Assembly: GCF_037126465.1 (NCBI RefSeq)
Contig: NC_088203.1
Location: forward strand, 88,412,668-88,476,667
From: Ornithodoros turicata
Taxonomy: Eukaryota > Arthropoda > Arachnida > Ixodida > Argasidae
Direction of reading: 5' to 3'
Length of the DNA stretch: 64,000 bases
The notes below the pieces were generated by a model that was not told where the DNA came from, searched no databases, and saw only the letters and a program-made list of their open reading frames with translations. A program made the position numbers and the translations under genes. Positions 21,601 to 32,118 of this stretch are shown here, in pieces (positions within the stretch are counted from its first letter, which is position 1; each line of letters starts with the position of its first letter).

Positions 21601-21723
21601 CAGTGGCGGATCCATACCTTGGGTTCGGCTCTTTGTTAAAGCGCGTAGTGCAAGAGGGAACACAGGGAAGTCAAATGTATAAACCGACGTTTTGGGGGCG
21701 ATGCCCTCCCAGATACGCCACTG
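21601..21723. mobile_element. hAT-type MITE (CAGTGGCG ends)
   Basis: Starts CAGTGGCGGATCC and ends GATACGCCACTG. Flanks CGGAGCGG and CGCAGCGG agree at 7 of 8 positions. Related in its ends and a TGTATAAACYGAC block to 53771-53926. Confidence 0.75.
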
Positions 21724-21760
21724 CGCAGCGGTATCTCATTATACTACGCTTTGATAGCGG

Positions 21761-22230
21761 GGGGGGGGATATATTTATTAGACGAAAAGGAAAAAAAGAA
21801 AACGGGGAAAGGTCAGCCAAACGGGACGTCGGCTTGCTATTCCAGAAATAAGAAATAATAATAAATAAATAAAAAGAAAAGATAAGAATTAAAGAAAGAA
21901 AGAAATAGGAAGGAATAAGAAAGAATTAAAGGAAGAAAATTAAGAAATAAGAAATAAAGAAAAAGAATTTGGAAATAACGAAAAACTAACAGATGATCAA
22001 AGAAGGATGAGGTAGATTAATGACAAAGATGACAAAAAAAAGATGACTAACAAACGGTGAAGGAATGATGAGATGAATCACAGAAGAAGAATGAGATTTC
22101 ACGACTGAGTTCACAGGCTGTTCATCAGACCTGAATCTCTCAAGAAAGTCAGAACTGCTTTGGTCACAGACCGCTGTGTGTGATCTCGTACTGGGCCGAG
22201 CAGAGTGGCCAGAGAAAAGTCCGGATTGGT
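21761..22230 (-). mobile_element. Element I: 5'-truncated non-LTR retrotransposon (module I)
   Basis: Flanked by TTGRTAGCGG (21751-21760 and 22231-22240, one mismatch). In its sense the last codons of ORF2 are present at 22225-22111 (DFSLATLLGP, VTKAVLTFLRDSG, stop), then a 250-nt pyrimidine-rich 3' UTR, the module I hairpin (AGC-C-GACG, TCC, CGTT-TG-GCT), AATAAATATAT and an 8-nt C tail. Confidence 0.8.
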
Positions 22231-22240
22231 TTGGTAGCGG

Positions 22241-23875
22241 ATTCAATACTAGCTGCAAGCTAGCCTACGATACATCTAATTCTTCTTCGACAATCAATAC
22301 CCGTGCTTAACTGCAACATCATCCTGCGTGATTTTAGTGTACGTGCGCGTATGTTGCATGATCGATGAAGCCTGCAATGGATGGAGCGCAAAGTACGCAC
22401 TGACCGTTTTCGCCTCAGCGTAACCAGTTAATCAGCGCCGCATGCGAACATGCAACAGACTAGCGCGTTCATCCTGCTGGGCTGCCTCGAAATATTCATG
22501 GCCGTCCACTTAGCACTGGCAGAGAGGCTGTGGCAGAGGCCATTTTGCGCCTGGCCGCGTGTATATGCCGTGCCCCTGTAAGTGGGAGACGAAAGTTGAA
22601 GGGTACTTTGCACAGCTCAGCCGCGCTACATAAACCTCAGGGACAGATTAACAATTCCAGCGTCGCTGGGAGAAGTGAGGGATATGGAAATGCTCCGCAT
22701 TCTCCGCTGCATAACGCGTGCTGTATATATACATAGGACAGCTATTAGCGCACGCGAAAACGGTACAGAGTGCGTTTAAAGAGCGGCTGGTCTGTTTGGA
22801 GTCTCTTTCACGCTGTAGGTCATTCCTGTCGGTATGCATGCGCCAGTGAAGAGTCGTATAATGCATGTACCTATCGCGAACTGGGTCAGGGGAAATTATT
22901 CTCTGGCAACTGTGCGTCGAACTGAAGCACGGATAGGGGTATCTGCATGAGTTTCGTGCGTTTTGGTGTCTCTCTACGCGCGACTCCCGCTTGGCCTCGT
23001 TCCCATGTTGATGATGATGATTGAAAGAAAAAAATGGGGGTCCCATGGAGGTTCCCATGTTGATGGACGGCGAAGCCATTGGTTAGATCGGTGCGCCATG
23101 GCAGAAGCCTTGCGACTCGCGAAACAACGGTAACGCTGTGCCATCTCTTAGGCGAGAGCAGAGGCTTAGGAAGTGCCTGCCTTCCGCGTCCTCCTATGGC
23201 CGGCATCCTTGAGGCGGAGCCTCCTTCGCTCTTGGTCAGCAAACGCAAGGATAGTCGGTAGGACCAGGGGCAGTCAGTTTCATGAACAACGTCTTCAGGA
23301 GTAGTCCCGTGAAGAACAGCGCCAGTGACCCTTTGACAAAATGATAGGTGCTGACGGTGCTACCAAACCATGTAGGGTATCGGAATGACATCCTTCGCAT
23401 TCGCTCTTCGCATGCAGTCTGCTGCCCGCGGTACGTGACAAACGCCTGAATCTCACGTAGATACGAATCAAGATAATGGTCTCAACGCATAGCGGTCGCG
23501 GGAGCAAAAAAACCTGCTTCGTGGCGAGACAATATTCACGCTTCCCTGCAAACGTCAGCGATAAAAAGATACAAGCATGAGATGTGGCTGTCCCAAACAG
23601 GAGTTCAAGTTCAACCATCCCACTTTATGAATTGTTCTGGAACGTTTCCAAAATCGATTACACGTGCGTCGATGATAGCATCATTTTGAAGGCGTATCGA
23701 TCGAACGCGTGAACTCTAAACACGGAACTTACATTTTCGGAGCGTACAACATGCTGGAAGAACGAGTTCGAGTGATAAGTCTAATGTAACATCCTATATC
23801 TTTGTGATTTGCAGGGTATAAATGTCTGTGACGTATCCGTTCCACGTGTATCGCTGAGCTTCTCCTGATGTGACG
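22241..23875. other. No gene recognised apart from the short insertion at 23014-23050
   Basis: Open frames up to 143 codons show no domains. Nothing else could be delimited. Confidence 0.35.
23014..23050 (-). mobile_element. 37-bp tail-only retroposon insertion, (CAT)n-tailed
   Basis: Lies between two copies of the 15-bp repeat GTTCCCATGTTGATG (22999-23013 and 23051-23065). On the minus strand the insert runs CCATGGGACC...TTTCTTTCAATCATCAT, a T/C tract ending in a CAT tail. A local duplication plus slippage could also give this. Confidence 0.55.
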
Positions 23876-24035
23876 GGGGATACATGTTTATTTGGAAAAG
23901 AGGAAAGGTCAGTCATACGCAGGGTCGACTTGTATTTCGCTCGAAAGAGAAACAACTGTGAAAAGGAGAGAGAAAAGGAAGAAACAAGAATAGCAGGAAA
24001 ATGTGTACTAACAAGTGGTCGTCAATACATGGACC
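23876..24035 (-). mobile_element. Element J: module I retroposon end
   Basis: On the minus strand: pyrimidine-rich tract, ACAAGTCGACC...GTATGACTGACC (outer stem AGT/ACT with internal loop C/TG), CTTTCC, AAATAAACATGTAT and CCCCC. The outer pair AGT/ACT is a compensated change relative to AGC/GCT. The 5' boundary is uncertain. Confidence 0.65.
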
Positions 24036-24055
24036 GTTCCCCCAGCTTATTCGCT

Positions 24056-24360
24056 GCGAGATCGCCCTATAGGGAGCGATACCGTCACCTTTCTAGTGTG
24101 GATAACACGGTGGCCGATGTTCGAAGCTGATGGTTGTTTTCCGTAATTCACCGGAAGATCACCTGTGCCGCGATGGCACCATACTGTTCAGTTCCCCATG
24201 CTCCACCTACTGCACTGAACGCCGAAAATAAACGTATAAAAGCAGACGACGACGCGACGAATACGGACACGTTACCCGGACACGGGATACCCACACTACG
24301 TTAGTCCATCGTTTCTCCGCAGCGCGCCGACACCGTTCGATATCGGGGCGAATAGGGCTG
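24056..24360 (+). repeat. Dispersed repeat shared with 55237-55605
   Basis: Blocks in common and in order: CTAGTGTGGATAACAC, TTTTCCGTAATTC, CACCGGAAGATCAC, TGCTCCACCTACTGCACTG, AAAGCAGACGACG and CGCAGCGCGCCGACACCG. Non-coding. It contains a TATAAAAGCAG stretch in both copies that could be a pol II promoter remnant. Confidence 0.65.
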
Positions 24361-24533
24361 TAGCAGCACAGTTTGCACAGCGCCATTTCGGGCCCAAGCG
24401 GCCACGGATCAGACAATTGGTAGTCTTATCAGCGGGTTCTGCGTGGTGCTTCAAACGGTATGGCGCCAAGGAAAGCTACAAAACCAGTAGGAAATCCACA
24501 CAAAAAGCGGTGCACCTTGCCAAGTGCGAACAA
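24361..24533 (+). other. Flank of the BEL insertion; short ATG frame
   Basis: ATG at 24460 opens MAPRKATKPVGNPHKK, which the BEL element interrupts at its target duplication. Reading across the empty site reaches a stop within a few codons, giving about 30 residues, so a gene is not supported. Confidence 0.3.
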
Positions 24534-24538
24534 CTCCA

Positions 24539-24667
24539 TGTGGAAGACAGGACAGAGAGCCTTAGGTATGAACCCGTTTAATGGTAGAACAGTAAGAGAA
24601 GAAAAGGATCACGCGATGGAGCCATTGGTCGTCGTCTTCGGAATGGGCAATGTGGCAGGTTTCTACA
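24539..24667 (-). repeat. 3' LTR of the BEL/Pao element (129 bp)
   Basis: Begins TG and ends CA on either strand reading (TGTGGAAG...TTTCTACA on plus). Identical by eye to 30033-30161 over all 129 bp. Unusually short for this group. The pol stop codon (24663-24665) overlaps its first bases. Confidence 0.95.
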
Positions 24668-26957
24668 GCCTGCCCCCGGGCGAGGTGTCGTGGTGCCCTG
24701 AGGACTCGAGCTTGTATATGTGCTGGATGGCGCGTCTTATGAGCTTTTGCTCAGGGGTTCGTAAGAGGCACACTCTGACTCTACCGTCAGAGCCTGGAAG
24801 TGTACGTTCGACTAACCCCAACTTCCATAAAAGTCTGTTGACGCCAGGTTCTTTGATGATGACCAGGTCCCCGACGTCGACGTTGCATTGACCTTTGGTC
24901 TTTGAGTGATGCGCGGAGCGGAGTTCTGTCAAGTACTCTTTCTGCCATCTTTCCCATACAGCGTCTATGTATGCGTCACGTCGTTTCCACATGGCGTGCA
25001 TCGTCTTTTTCGACTGTGCAGCATCTTGCAGCACTTCTGCCGAAGGGGTTGAATTCGTTGCTGGTCTGGAGAGCAGTGGTCTTCCGATGATCATAGAGGC
25101 TGGTGTGAGTGGGACGGGCTCGGCATCGTCGGTATACACGAATGTGAGGGGGCGAGAATTAATCATTGCCTCCACCTCGGTTAAGAGGGTTCGCATTTCG
25201 GCAAAATCGATGAGTCTCCTCGAGAGAGTCTTCCGTATGGCGTTCTTCACTGAACGGATCAGCCTCTCATAAAACCCACCCCACCATGGGGCTCGTTCCA
25301 CAATGAAGTGCCATTGGATGCCCCGTGCGGATGAATGGTCTTGAACGAGTGGATCTCTCAGGACATTGCGGATTTCGTGCAGTTCTTTCGCGGCAGTTTT
25401 GAATGTCTTCGCGTTGTCGCTGTACACGCTGCTGCATATGCCACGCCGAGAGGTGAACCTGCGGAATGCCTGGAGAAACTTTACAGCTGATGTGTCCTCG
25501 CAGAGTTCTATGTGTACTGCTCGGGTGACAGCGCAGGTGAACAGGGCTATGTGTACTTTGGTGAAGTACCTTCGATTTTGGCGCAGTGTCAAGGGACCGG
25601 CGAAGTCTACGCCTATCACTTGGAACGGGTGACTTCTGGTGATTCGATCGGCGGGTAGTTGTCCTTGGACTTCTGTGGAGGCTCGACTGTTGTTTCTTCT
25701 GCAGGTGATACAGCGTCCAAGTATCTGTTTGACTCTTTGGCGAGCACGGATTATCCAGAACTCTTCTCGGAGCTGTACCAGAGTGTCACGGACGCCGGAA
25801 TGGAATACACGGTGATGTGCGTCGGTGATCAGGAGCTTTGCGTAGTGGGAGTACGACGGTATGATGGCCGGGTGTTGCTCCGAGAAGGCCTGTTGGCTGG
25901 CACTCAAGCGCCCGCCTAGTCTTAGAATGCGGTTGCTGTCAATGAATGGTTGCAAGTCACTTATCTTTGATGTTGTGCGTAGTGGCTGCTCTCTAGAGAG
26001 GCAGTCTAGCTCCTCGGGGAAGCTCGAGGCTTGGACGTGTCGAATCCAGTAGCACTGAGCATTTTCTATTTCTTCCGTGCTCAGTGGGCCTCGGTTGGTG
26101 TTGCGCCTCGCATTTTCGGTGAATCGAATCACCCAGGCGGTTACCCGGTGAAGCCGGTTGAGGTCGCTGAAGTTTTCGATGGGAATCAAGGATTCCTGAG
26201 GTGCAAGCATAGTTAGCACGATTGGAGTGTCCGGGAGGGTGTCGTCTGACTGTGCTACGGTCAGTGCTGTGTTTTCGTGTGCCGGCCAATCTTCCGAAGC
26301 TTGTTGTAGCCAGGATGGCCCTTCCCACCATAACTTGGAACTGATTAAATGCTGCGAGGTAATGCCTCTAGTCAGCAGGTCTGCCGGGTTTGACGAAGAT
26401 GGCACATACGACCAATTGTTCTGTCCCACATTCTGCCGTATCTCTCGGACTCTGTTTTCGACAAATTGGCCTGGCTTAGTGGCGCTGCCACGAATCCATT
26501 GGAGCACGATGGTCGAGTCGGACCAGAAGTGATTCGTCGTTGGAAGCTTGAAGTTCTCCTGAAGGAACTTCGCGAGTCTGGAGGAGATAAGCGCTCCTAG
26601 AAGCTCCAGACGCGCGAGCGTCACGGTTTTGAGAGGAGCCAGCCGGGACTTTGAAGTGAGCAATTGTGTGGTAACTATACCTGTGTCGTTCACGATACGC
26701 ATGTAGGCAACGGTTCCATAGGCAAGAGGACTTGCATCCGAGAAGAAGTGGAGCTCGGCGCCGTTTGTGATAGATGCACCTGGTGTGTAGCAGCGTGGCA
26801 GTTGAATGTCGTTCAGACGTTGCAGGTCGGTGTGCCATGCCTGCCATTTCGTCAGTAGGTCTTCCGGTAAGTTGTCGTCCCATGCGAGTTGACGTTTCCA
26901 GGTTTCCTGTAGAAGAATTTTGCCGGTTACTGTGCACGGTATGACGAGACCTAGAGG
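24663..26957 (-). pseudogene. BEL/Pao RNase H, integrase and C-terminal domain
   Basis: The continuation of pol after the frameshift. It starts with ELHFFSDASPLAYG and ARLELLGALISSRL, then FWSDSTIVLQW (RNase H-like Asp). The integrase zinc region follows (AHHRVFHSG ... RCITCRR, an HHCC pattern), then the catalytic triad blocks VIGVDFAGPL, VYSDNAKTF and FYERLIRSVK (D, D, E). The C-terminal DUF5641-like part contains VDVGDLVIIKE and WKLGLVERTLPG. All catalytic residues are present, so the only lesion in this part is the upstream frame break. The stop overlaps the 3' LTR. Confidence 0.9.
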
Positions 26958-29022
26958 GGATTTCGGCTACAAGCGTTAGTGCCTTCCTTTTGGATACCGG
27001 GTTCTGGTTGTGCTCTTGCGACAGGGACTTAATCGGCAGTGACAATACGTCCTTCTCTTGATCCCATGTCACTCCTAGTACTTTGGTAGTGTTGTTGATC
27101 AGAATGGCGTTCGGCTCGTTCTTAAAGATGTCACGGAGTTTTGCGCTGTTGGAACCCCATTTCTGCAATGTCATGGATGCCTTGGCGAAGATGTCCTGAA
27201 GTTCTCGATACGTCTGACAGGCATCCTCTTCGTTAACTGCACCCGTTATGACGTCGTCTACATAGATGGCGTCTGTCAGTTGCTCGACGGTTGCGGGGTG
27301 TTCTTCCGCAACACAACGGAGATGGTGACGTAATGTTGCTGCTAGGAGAAATGTGCTGGGAGCTGTCCCGAACGTCACCCTTGTCATGCGCCATGTCTCG
27401 ACGTCAGGCAATGGCTGATCCGACGTTGGTGGTGTAGAGTACCATAGGAAGCGGAGCGCATCACGGTCTTCCTGGCGAATGGCGATTTGAAGGAAAGCCT
27501 TTTGGACGTCGGCAACTAACGCAATAGGATGGAGGCGGAAGTTCAGGAGTAGGCTGAGTATGCTCGGGTTGAGGTTCGGTCCGGGATCGAGGTTGTCGTT
27601 CAGCGATCGTGTGAAGTCGTCATGCGAAGAGGCATCAAACACGATCCGGACCTTGGTTGTTATCCTGTCCTCCCGAATTACGGCATGATGAGGCATATAG
27701 TAAATATGAGCTTGGTCGTTTTTGTGGGCATCATGCGATACTCGTTCTGCCACACCAGAGAGTAGGTATTCGCGTATGGCGGTGTCGTACGTGGCGGCTA
27801 GATCGGGAGATTTCAACAGTTTCCTGGTGACTTGCGTCAAACGTCGCTCTGCTGTTTGTCGGTTAGGTTCCATGGAGACGTTTGCGCGCCATGGTAGCGA
27901 CACCACATATCGTCCATTCTCCAGCTTAATGGAATCTTCAAATTCTTCCAGTACGTGACTGTCTTTCTGTGTTTCGGTGGCCGAGATGCCGATACTGTCC
28001 AAGGTCCATATACGATCCAGTAGTGTGTGGAGCTCTCCTGAGCATTGGGATACAGTGTTGAGCACAGCGATTTGGTGACAACTAGTCGTCTTGACGGAAT
28101 ATGCTGGCGAATATGGTCCCTGTAACGTCCAGCCGAGAGTGGTCTCAACGGCTTGTACTCCTTGGTGTAGGTGGTGCGTTCGACCGGTGGCGAAATCCCA
28201 ATAGTGGTCGGCGCCGATCAACAGGCTGATTGGGGCAGGATCGTCTGGAGCGGTAGTATCAGCGAGCACAAGTCCATACGTCTTCATTTTTTCCGTTATT
28301 TCCGTTGACGGAGCGTCAAGAACCTGCGAACAGATTCGCTCGACTACCAGCGCAGTGATGGTTTGTTCTTCTATCGATGAATTGCCGAGTATATGAAGCT
28401 CGACGACGTTGACTGGCTGGGGGCGACTCACAGCGTGCCCGAAGGATCCTATCGAGATAGTTTCGGTATGAAGATGCTTGCAGCGCAGTGCATTGGACAG
28501 TCCGGTCGAGATGAACGTTCGCTGGCTGCCGCCATCGAGGACTAGTCGCGCGTGCAGGGCAATGGTGGATCCTCGGCAGCGTGCAGTTGCGGTCTGAAGA
28601 AGCACTCTATGTTTGGACGGGACTACTGTAGCCTTCAAGTTAACGGTCTGAGTGGCTTCATTAGGACGAGGACGGTATGAGGGGTCACACATGCTGGATA
28701 CGTGCCTACCAGAGCAAGTTTTACATTTTGGGGTGCCTCTGCAGAGTTTAGCCGAGTGGTTCGGCTTGGTACAGCGGTAGCATCTACGTTCAGCGGCTAG
28801 CATCCGTTTCTTGTCTTGAAGAGGTTTGCTCACGGTACAGTCTGAGGTAAGGTGCGCCAAGCTACTGCAGAAGATACACTTCTCGCGTCTGGTGGTGCTC
28901 TGCAGAGTCGTCAAAGGATCACGAGAGCTTTGTTTGAATCGGGATTGAAATCCGAACCTTAAACCACCATTTCCAGAAGGAGCTTGGAACGTGTGATGGT
29001 GGACCTGCTCTCGGTAAGTTAT
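26958..29022 (-). pseudogene. BEL/Pao zinc knuckles, protease and reverse transcriptase
   Basis: In frame with gag after the TAG. Three CCHC boxes come first (CIFCSSLAHLTSDC, CYRCTKPNHSAKLC, CKTCSGRHVSSMC), then the aspartic protease site LVLDGGSQRTF (DGG where DSG or DTG is usual) and RT motifs IVFDASSHDD, VADVQKAFLQI and the YVDD catalytic box. The frame is lost at about 26958, after ALTLVAEI; the expected sequence resumes in another frame and a few bases appear to be missing. Roles are processing, capsid RNA binding and cDNA synthesis (family knowledge). No function expected from this copy. Confidence 0.9.
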
Positions 29023-29973
29023 CTAATTTCCCAGAAACGTTAAGAGCTTTGAAAGCGCTTTCGTGTGGAAGTCCTGTGGCGACGACTGATCCGTATCCCC
29101 GGTGGACTGATCCGTGTCCGTGTTTTCGCCGAGAATGCGTTTAAATTGTAAGGCGAGGTCCGTAGGGATCGCGCGCAGTAGAATAGGATATAGCATCACA
29201 GAATAAGATTTAATTCTAACGCCTAGGCATTCCAGTCCACGACGGTGCGCTTGAACAGAGTCGTACAGACTACGAAGTTGTGGGACCTGTCGGCTTGATT
29301 TGACAGGTTCGACGTCTGCAAGACTTTTCAGGTGATCTTCGATAAGAGCAGAGTCGGTCCCAAAGCGATCACGGAGAAGACTGATGGCTGTGTTATACGT
29401 CGCTGCCGTTATTTGTAAGCCACTAATTGCGTTTGCAGCGGGACCTTCCAAGGCAGCCATCAAGTAGTTCATCTTATCGCCGTCGGCGAGAGTGACATTG
29501 TTATGAACGATAGATTCGAAACGAGTCCAGAATTGCTGCCATTTGCCTTTCTGTCCATCGAATTTGACGAGATCAAGCGTAGGAAGGCGAAGGGTTCGAC
29601 GCGGAGGAATGGCAGGAGCTTCGTTGGTATTCTGAGAGGAATTAACTGTGTGAGCAGCTGGAGGCGCCCGTGATGGGGAGTAGTTTGCCGTCAAGAAAAC
29701 GTTGGCACGAAAGAGGGTTCTCCGAATCTTATCTTCGTACTCGAACTGTTTATCGTATTCTTGTTCAGATTCCTCTTCAGTAAAAAGGGGTGCGAGGGCA
29801 TTGTCGACTTCGCGTAACGCATCGTCGATTTCGCGAAGGCGTGAACAGTTCTCGTCAATGTCATAGCGATCAGTGAGGGGATCGGTAGCGAGGAGCTGCT
29901 GGAGCTCGTTGACGACCGTAGTGGCTTGCGTTCGGAGGACTTTGCGTCGTTTGATCAAGTGTGAGCGGTCCAT
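29023..29973 (-). pseudogene. BEL/Pao gag, N-terminal part
   Basis: From the first ATG (29973, MDRSHLIKRRKV) the frame encodes about 316 residues: a helical, charged N-terminus (coiled-coil-like LREIDDALREVDNAL), then a Gag block with LRLPTLDLVKFDG and WQQFWTRFESIVHNN, the DUF1759-type signature of BEL/Pao Gag. The frame ends at TAG (29023-29025), but the same frame stays open for the next 2.07 kb, into the zinc knuckles. The stop is either a nonsense mutation or a readthrough signal; its place before the knuckles favours mutation. Confidence 0.85.
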
Positions 29974-30013
29974 ACCTGTGTGAGGGACGATCGATGATGA
30001 CAGCCCTGTTGCC

Positions 30014-30031
30014 TTCTCGTTCACGGCACCA
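30014..30031 (-). promoter_or_regulatory. Primer-binding site of the BEL/Pao element
   Basis: One base inside the 5' LTR the minus strand reads TGGTGCCGTGAACGAG, starting with the TGG expected to pair with a tRNA CCA end. The tRNA was not identified. Confidence 0.75.
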
Positions 30032-30032
30032 A

Positions 30033-30161
30033 TGTGGAAGACAGGACAGAGAGCCTTAGGTATGAACCCGTTTAATGGTAGAACAGTAAGAGAAGAAAAG
30101 GATCACGCGATGGAGCCATTGGTCGTCGTCTTCGGAATGGGCAATGTGGCAGGTTTCTACA
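30033..30161 (-). repeat. 5' LTR of the BEL/Pao element (129 bp)
   Basis: Same sequence as the 3' LTR. In the sense orientation it lies upstream of gag and should carry the promoter; no obvious TATA box is visible. Confidence 0.95.
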
Positions 30162-30166
30162 CTCCA

Positions 30167-30548
30167 GACCATGTATTTGAAAGTGCCACGTCGTCTGCTA
30201 AGCTATATACCGCGAGTTGCATATTTTGTGGCGCTGATATTGCTGCTCACTCGCGCCACCAGGCCCGCAGAAACAGGTCTATACCACTATGTATCTTTAT
30301 ACACAAAATTACCTTCCGTATGAGGTCGTGCATCACGCAGAAGCCCCCCCCCCCCCCCCCCCCCGATTGCGTATGCTGAACAACAACAACAAATAAGTGA
30401 TGAGCCCGTCCAATGTGGATGTATTTTCGGGTACTGCGAATGTACAAAATATTGCTTGGCTAGCAGGAGGTCAAGACATATCTCTCTGGCTACTTTCCTT
30501 AATATCTCATTGATAGCGAGCTTCAAATAATGAGCTTTGAATAACAAT
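30167..30548. other. Spacer between BEL and the nested non-LTR elements; C run
   Basis: A run of 21 C at 30344-30364 is followed by AACAACAACAACAAATAAG, which on the minus strand resembles the ends of the (TTG)n-tailed insertions. No gene. The C run lacks the module I hairpin and AATAAA. Confidence 0.4.
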
Positions 30549-30750
30549 AGGTGGTGACGAAACCCGGCTTGCCGGGAGGCAAGGAGGTTAACGACGACGA
30601 CGAAACTGTGCCGACGTAGGATTTTTCTGCTCCGTAGTCATTCTTACCAGAATCCCTGTTTCTGCCTCTACTACTGCTGAATTTCCCCCTCCGAGGGTGG
30701 ACATAAGCAGGTCTTGCCCTGCTGCGCGACGCAGAAGGGGCTGCGTGCTC

Positions 30751-32079
30751 ATGGAAGTGGTCGTGAACGAAGATCATGGGTCGTCAACGGAGGAGGTCAG
30801 TGCCGGCGACACTGATTCGTCCCTTAGCGGCAGTACGATCCTCCTTCGGAAGCGGATGAGCGATAGCCCCGCGCTTATCTCCTCTGACGCTGACGATGAT
30901 GAACGCCCCTTCCAAGATGTTGCCAAAAGGGCACGAAAGACTGCCCACCCCAGCCATGGACGGCCTCCCAAACTTGAGGGAACCACAGTGTTGTTCGCGC
31001 CACTGGACCCGGCGTCCAAACTCGCAAACCTGAATCATCTCAAGCTCTCCGAATTTCTTGCCTCTGAGCTGCCAGGAAGGATTAAGGAAATACGACCCAA
31101 CTATGCAAAGAACATCCTTGCTGTGGAAGTCATTTCCCTACCGGCAAAAGCGCCCCTCTTGAGGCTCGACAGGATCTGTAGTGTTCCTGTCCGCGCCCAC
31201 GAACCGCGCCCCCTCAACTCGTGCTACGGTGTTATCACGGATATCGATGCCTCGCTCTCTGACGATCAGATAAAGGAGGCTATCAGGTCTGAGCCTCCGG
31301 TTCTTGCAGCAAGGCGAATACGGAAAGACGCAGGAGCTGTGAGACTCACTTTTCTCGGGTCACACAGACCGAAGGACATCAGCTTCCATCTCCTGACAAT
31401 GCGAGTCAAGGACTACTTACCGCGCGCCCCACAATGCCGCAATTGTTTGAGGCACGGCCACGTAGCTGCGTGCTGCAGCCGGAGAAAGGTTTGCGCAACC
31501 TGCGGAGCGTCCCATGACTGTGCTGTCTGCCCGCAGAATGACCCCCTGTGCGTCAACTGTCATGGGAAACACCCAGCGACATCAAGCGAATGTCCCAAAT
31601 TCAAGCTGCAAAGACGCATCGCCAGAGAGCGCTCGCGTTCTAGCAGCAGCTATAGAGCGGCCAAGGAACAAGTCCTAAAGAAGGATCACCGAAGGAACCG
31701 CAGACGAAGACGCCGAAGATCTGTGTCGCGGCCACCAGCCTCTACGCCTGCCGCCGCAGCCCCGCCGAAGCAACTTGCCTGGAAGGACAGTCACTTCCCA
31801 CCACTACCCCCCCACGACAGTGCGCAAGCACCACCGAACTCTGCACCCAAGAGCTGCACGGAAGCGACACACTCCCATGTAGCCCGCCGCGCAACTCCCG
31901 CTTCATCGTCTTGCACCCCAGCTGACATGCAATCAGTGATAATTAGGCTGCTTTTCGTGGCACTAAAGGCCATAGTCTCTGCGTGCCCCGAGTGTAACGC
32001 GCTCACTGAAGTCCAATCGATCCTTCAACTTGAAAACGCAATCGCCCCCTTATTGCCAACCGAGCCGGTTGGGCGCTAA
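30751..32079 (+). CDS. ORF1 protein of element B (gag-like, CCHC)
   Basis: 442 residues from the first ATG in frame (MEVVVNEDHGSS). An acidic/Ser-rich N-terminus with a basic patch precedes a central domain similar in layout to ORF1 of element E (VLFAPLDPASK...AARRIRKD). Cys/His boxes follow near residues 230-290: CRNCLRHGHVAAC, the Cys/His stretch CATCGASHDCAVC and CVNCHGKHPATSSEC. Next come an Arg/Ser-rich stretch (RRRRRRSVSR) and a Pro/Ala-rich tail. Expected to bind element RNA and form the RNP (family knowledge). No stop or frameshift is visible. ORF2 begins 39 nt downstream in a different frame, so it needs reinitiation or internal entry. Confidence 0.9.
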   Translation: MEVVVNEDHGSSTEEVSAGDTDSSLSGSTILLRKRMSDSPALISSDADDDERPFQDVAKRARKTAHPSHGRPPKLEGTTVLFAPLDPASKLANLNHLKLSEFLASELPGRIKEIRPNYAKNILAVEVISLPAKAPLLRLDRICSVPVRAHEPRPLNSCYGVITDIDASLSDDQIKEAIRSEPPVLAARRIRKDAGAVRLTFLGSHRPKDISFHLLTMRVKDYLPRAPQCRNCLRHGHVAACCSRRKVCATCGASHDCAVCPQNDPLCVNCHGKHPATSSECPKFKLQRRIARERSRSSSSYRAAKEQVLKKDHRRNRRRRRRRSVSRPPASTPAAAAPPKQLAWKDSHFPPLPPHDSAQAPPNSAPKSCTEATHSHVARRATPASSSCTPADMQSVIIRLLFVALKAIVSACPECNALTEVQSILQLENAIAPLLPTEPVGR

Positions 32080-32118
32080 GCCCCGGCTGTGTGACGGCAT
32101 CGCTCCCTGGACGGCGAA

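Larger units (their letters stand above)
24539..30161 (-). mobile_element. BEL/Pao LTR retrotransposon, full-length, defective
   Basis: A 5,623-bp element bounded by the 5-bp duplication CTCCA (24534-24538 and 30162-30166). It has LTRs at both ends and, in sense order on the minus strand, gag, zinc knuckles, protease, RT, RNase H and integrase. That domain order, the YVDD active site and the DUF5641-like C-terminus are typical of BEL/Pao. Identical LTRs indicate recent insertion, yet an in-frame stop near 29024 and a frameshift near 26958 break the coding region, so a competent relative presumably supplied the enzymes. Confidence 0.95.

Noticed and set aside
24460..24538. Possible host first exon MAPRKATKPVGN interrupted by the BEL element
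   Set aside because: The reconstructed empty site reaches a stop codon after about 30 residues and no splice donor stands out.
30344..30364. C21 run as the tail of a module I retroposon
   Set aside because: No AATAAA, no hairpin and no T/C tract lie upstream, so it is treated as a simple repeat.
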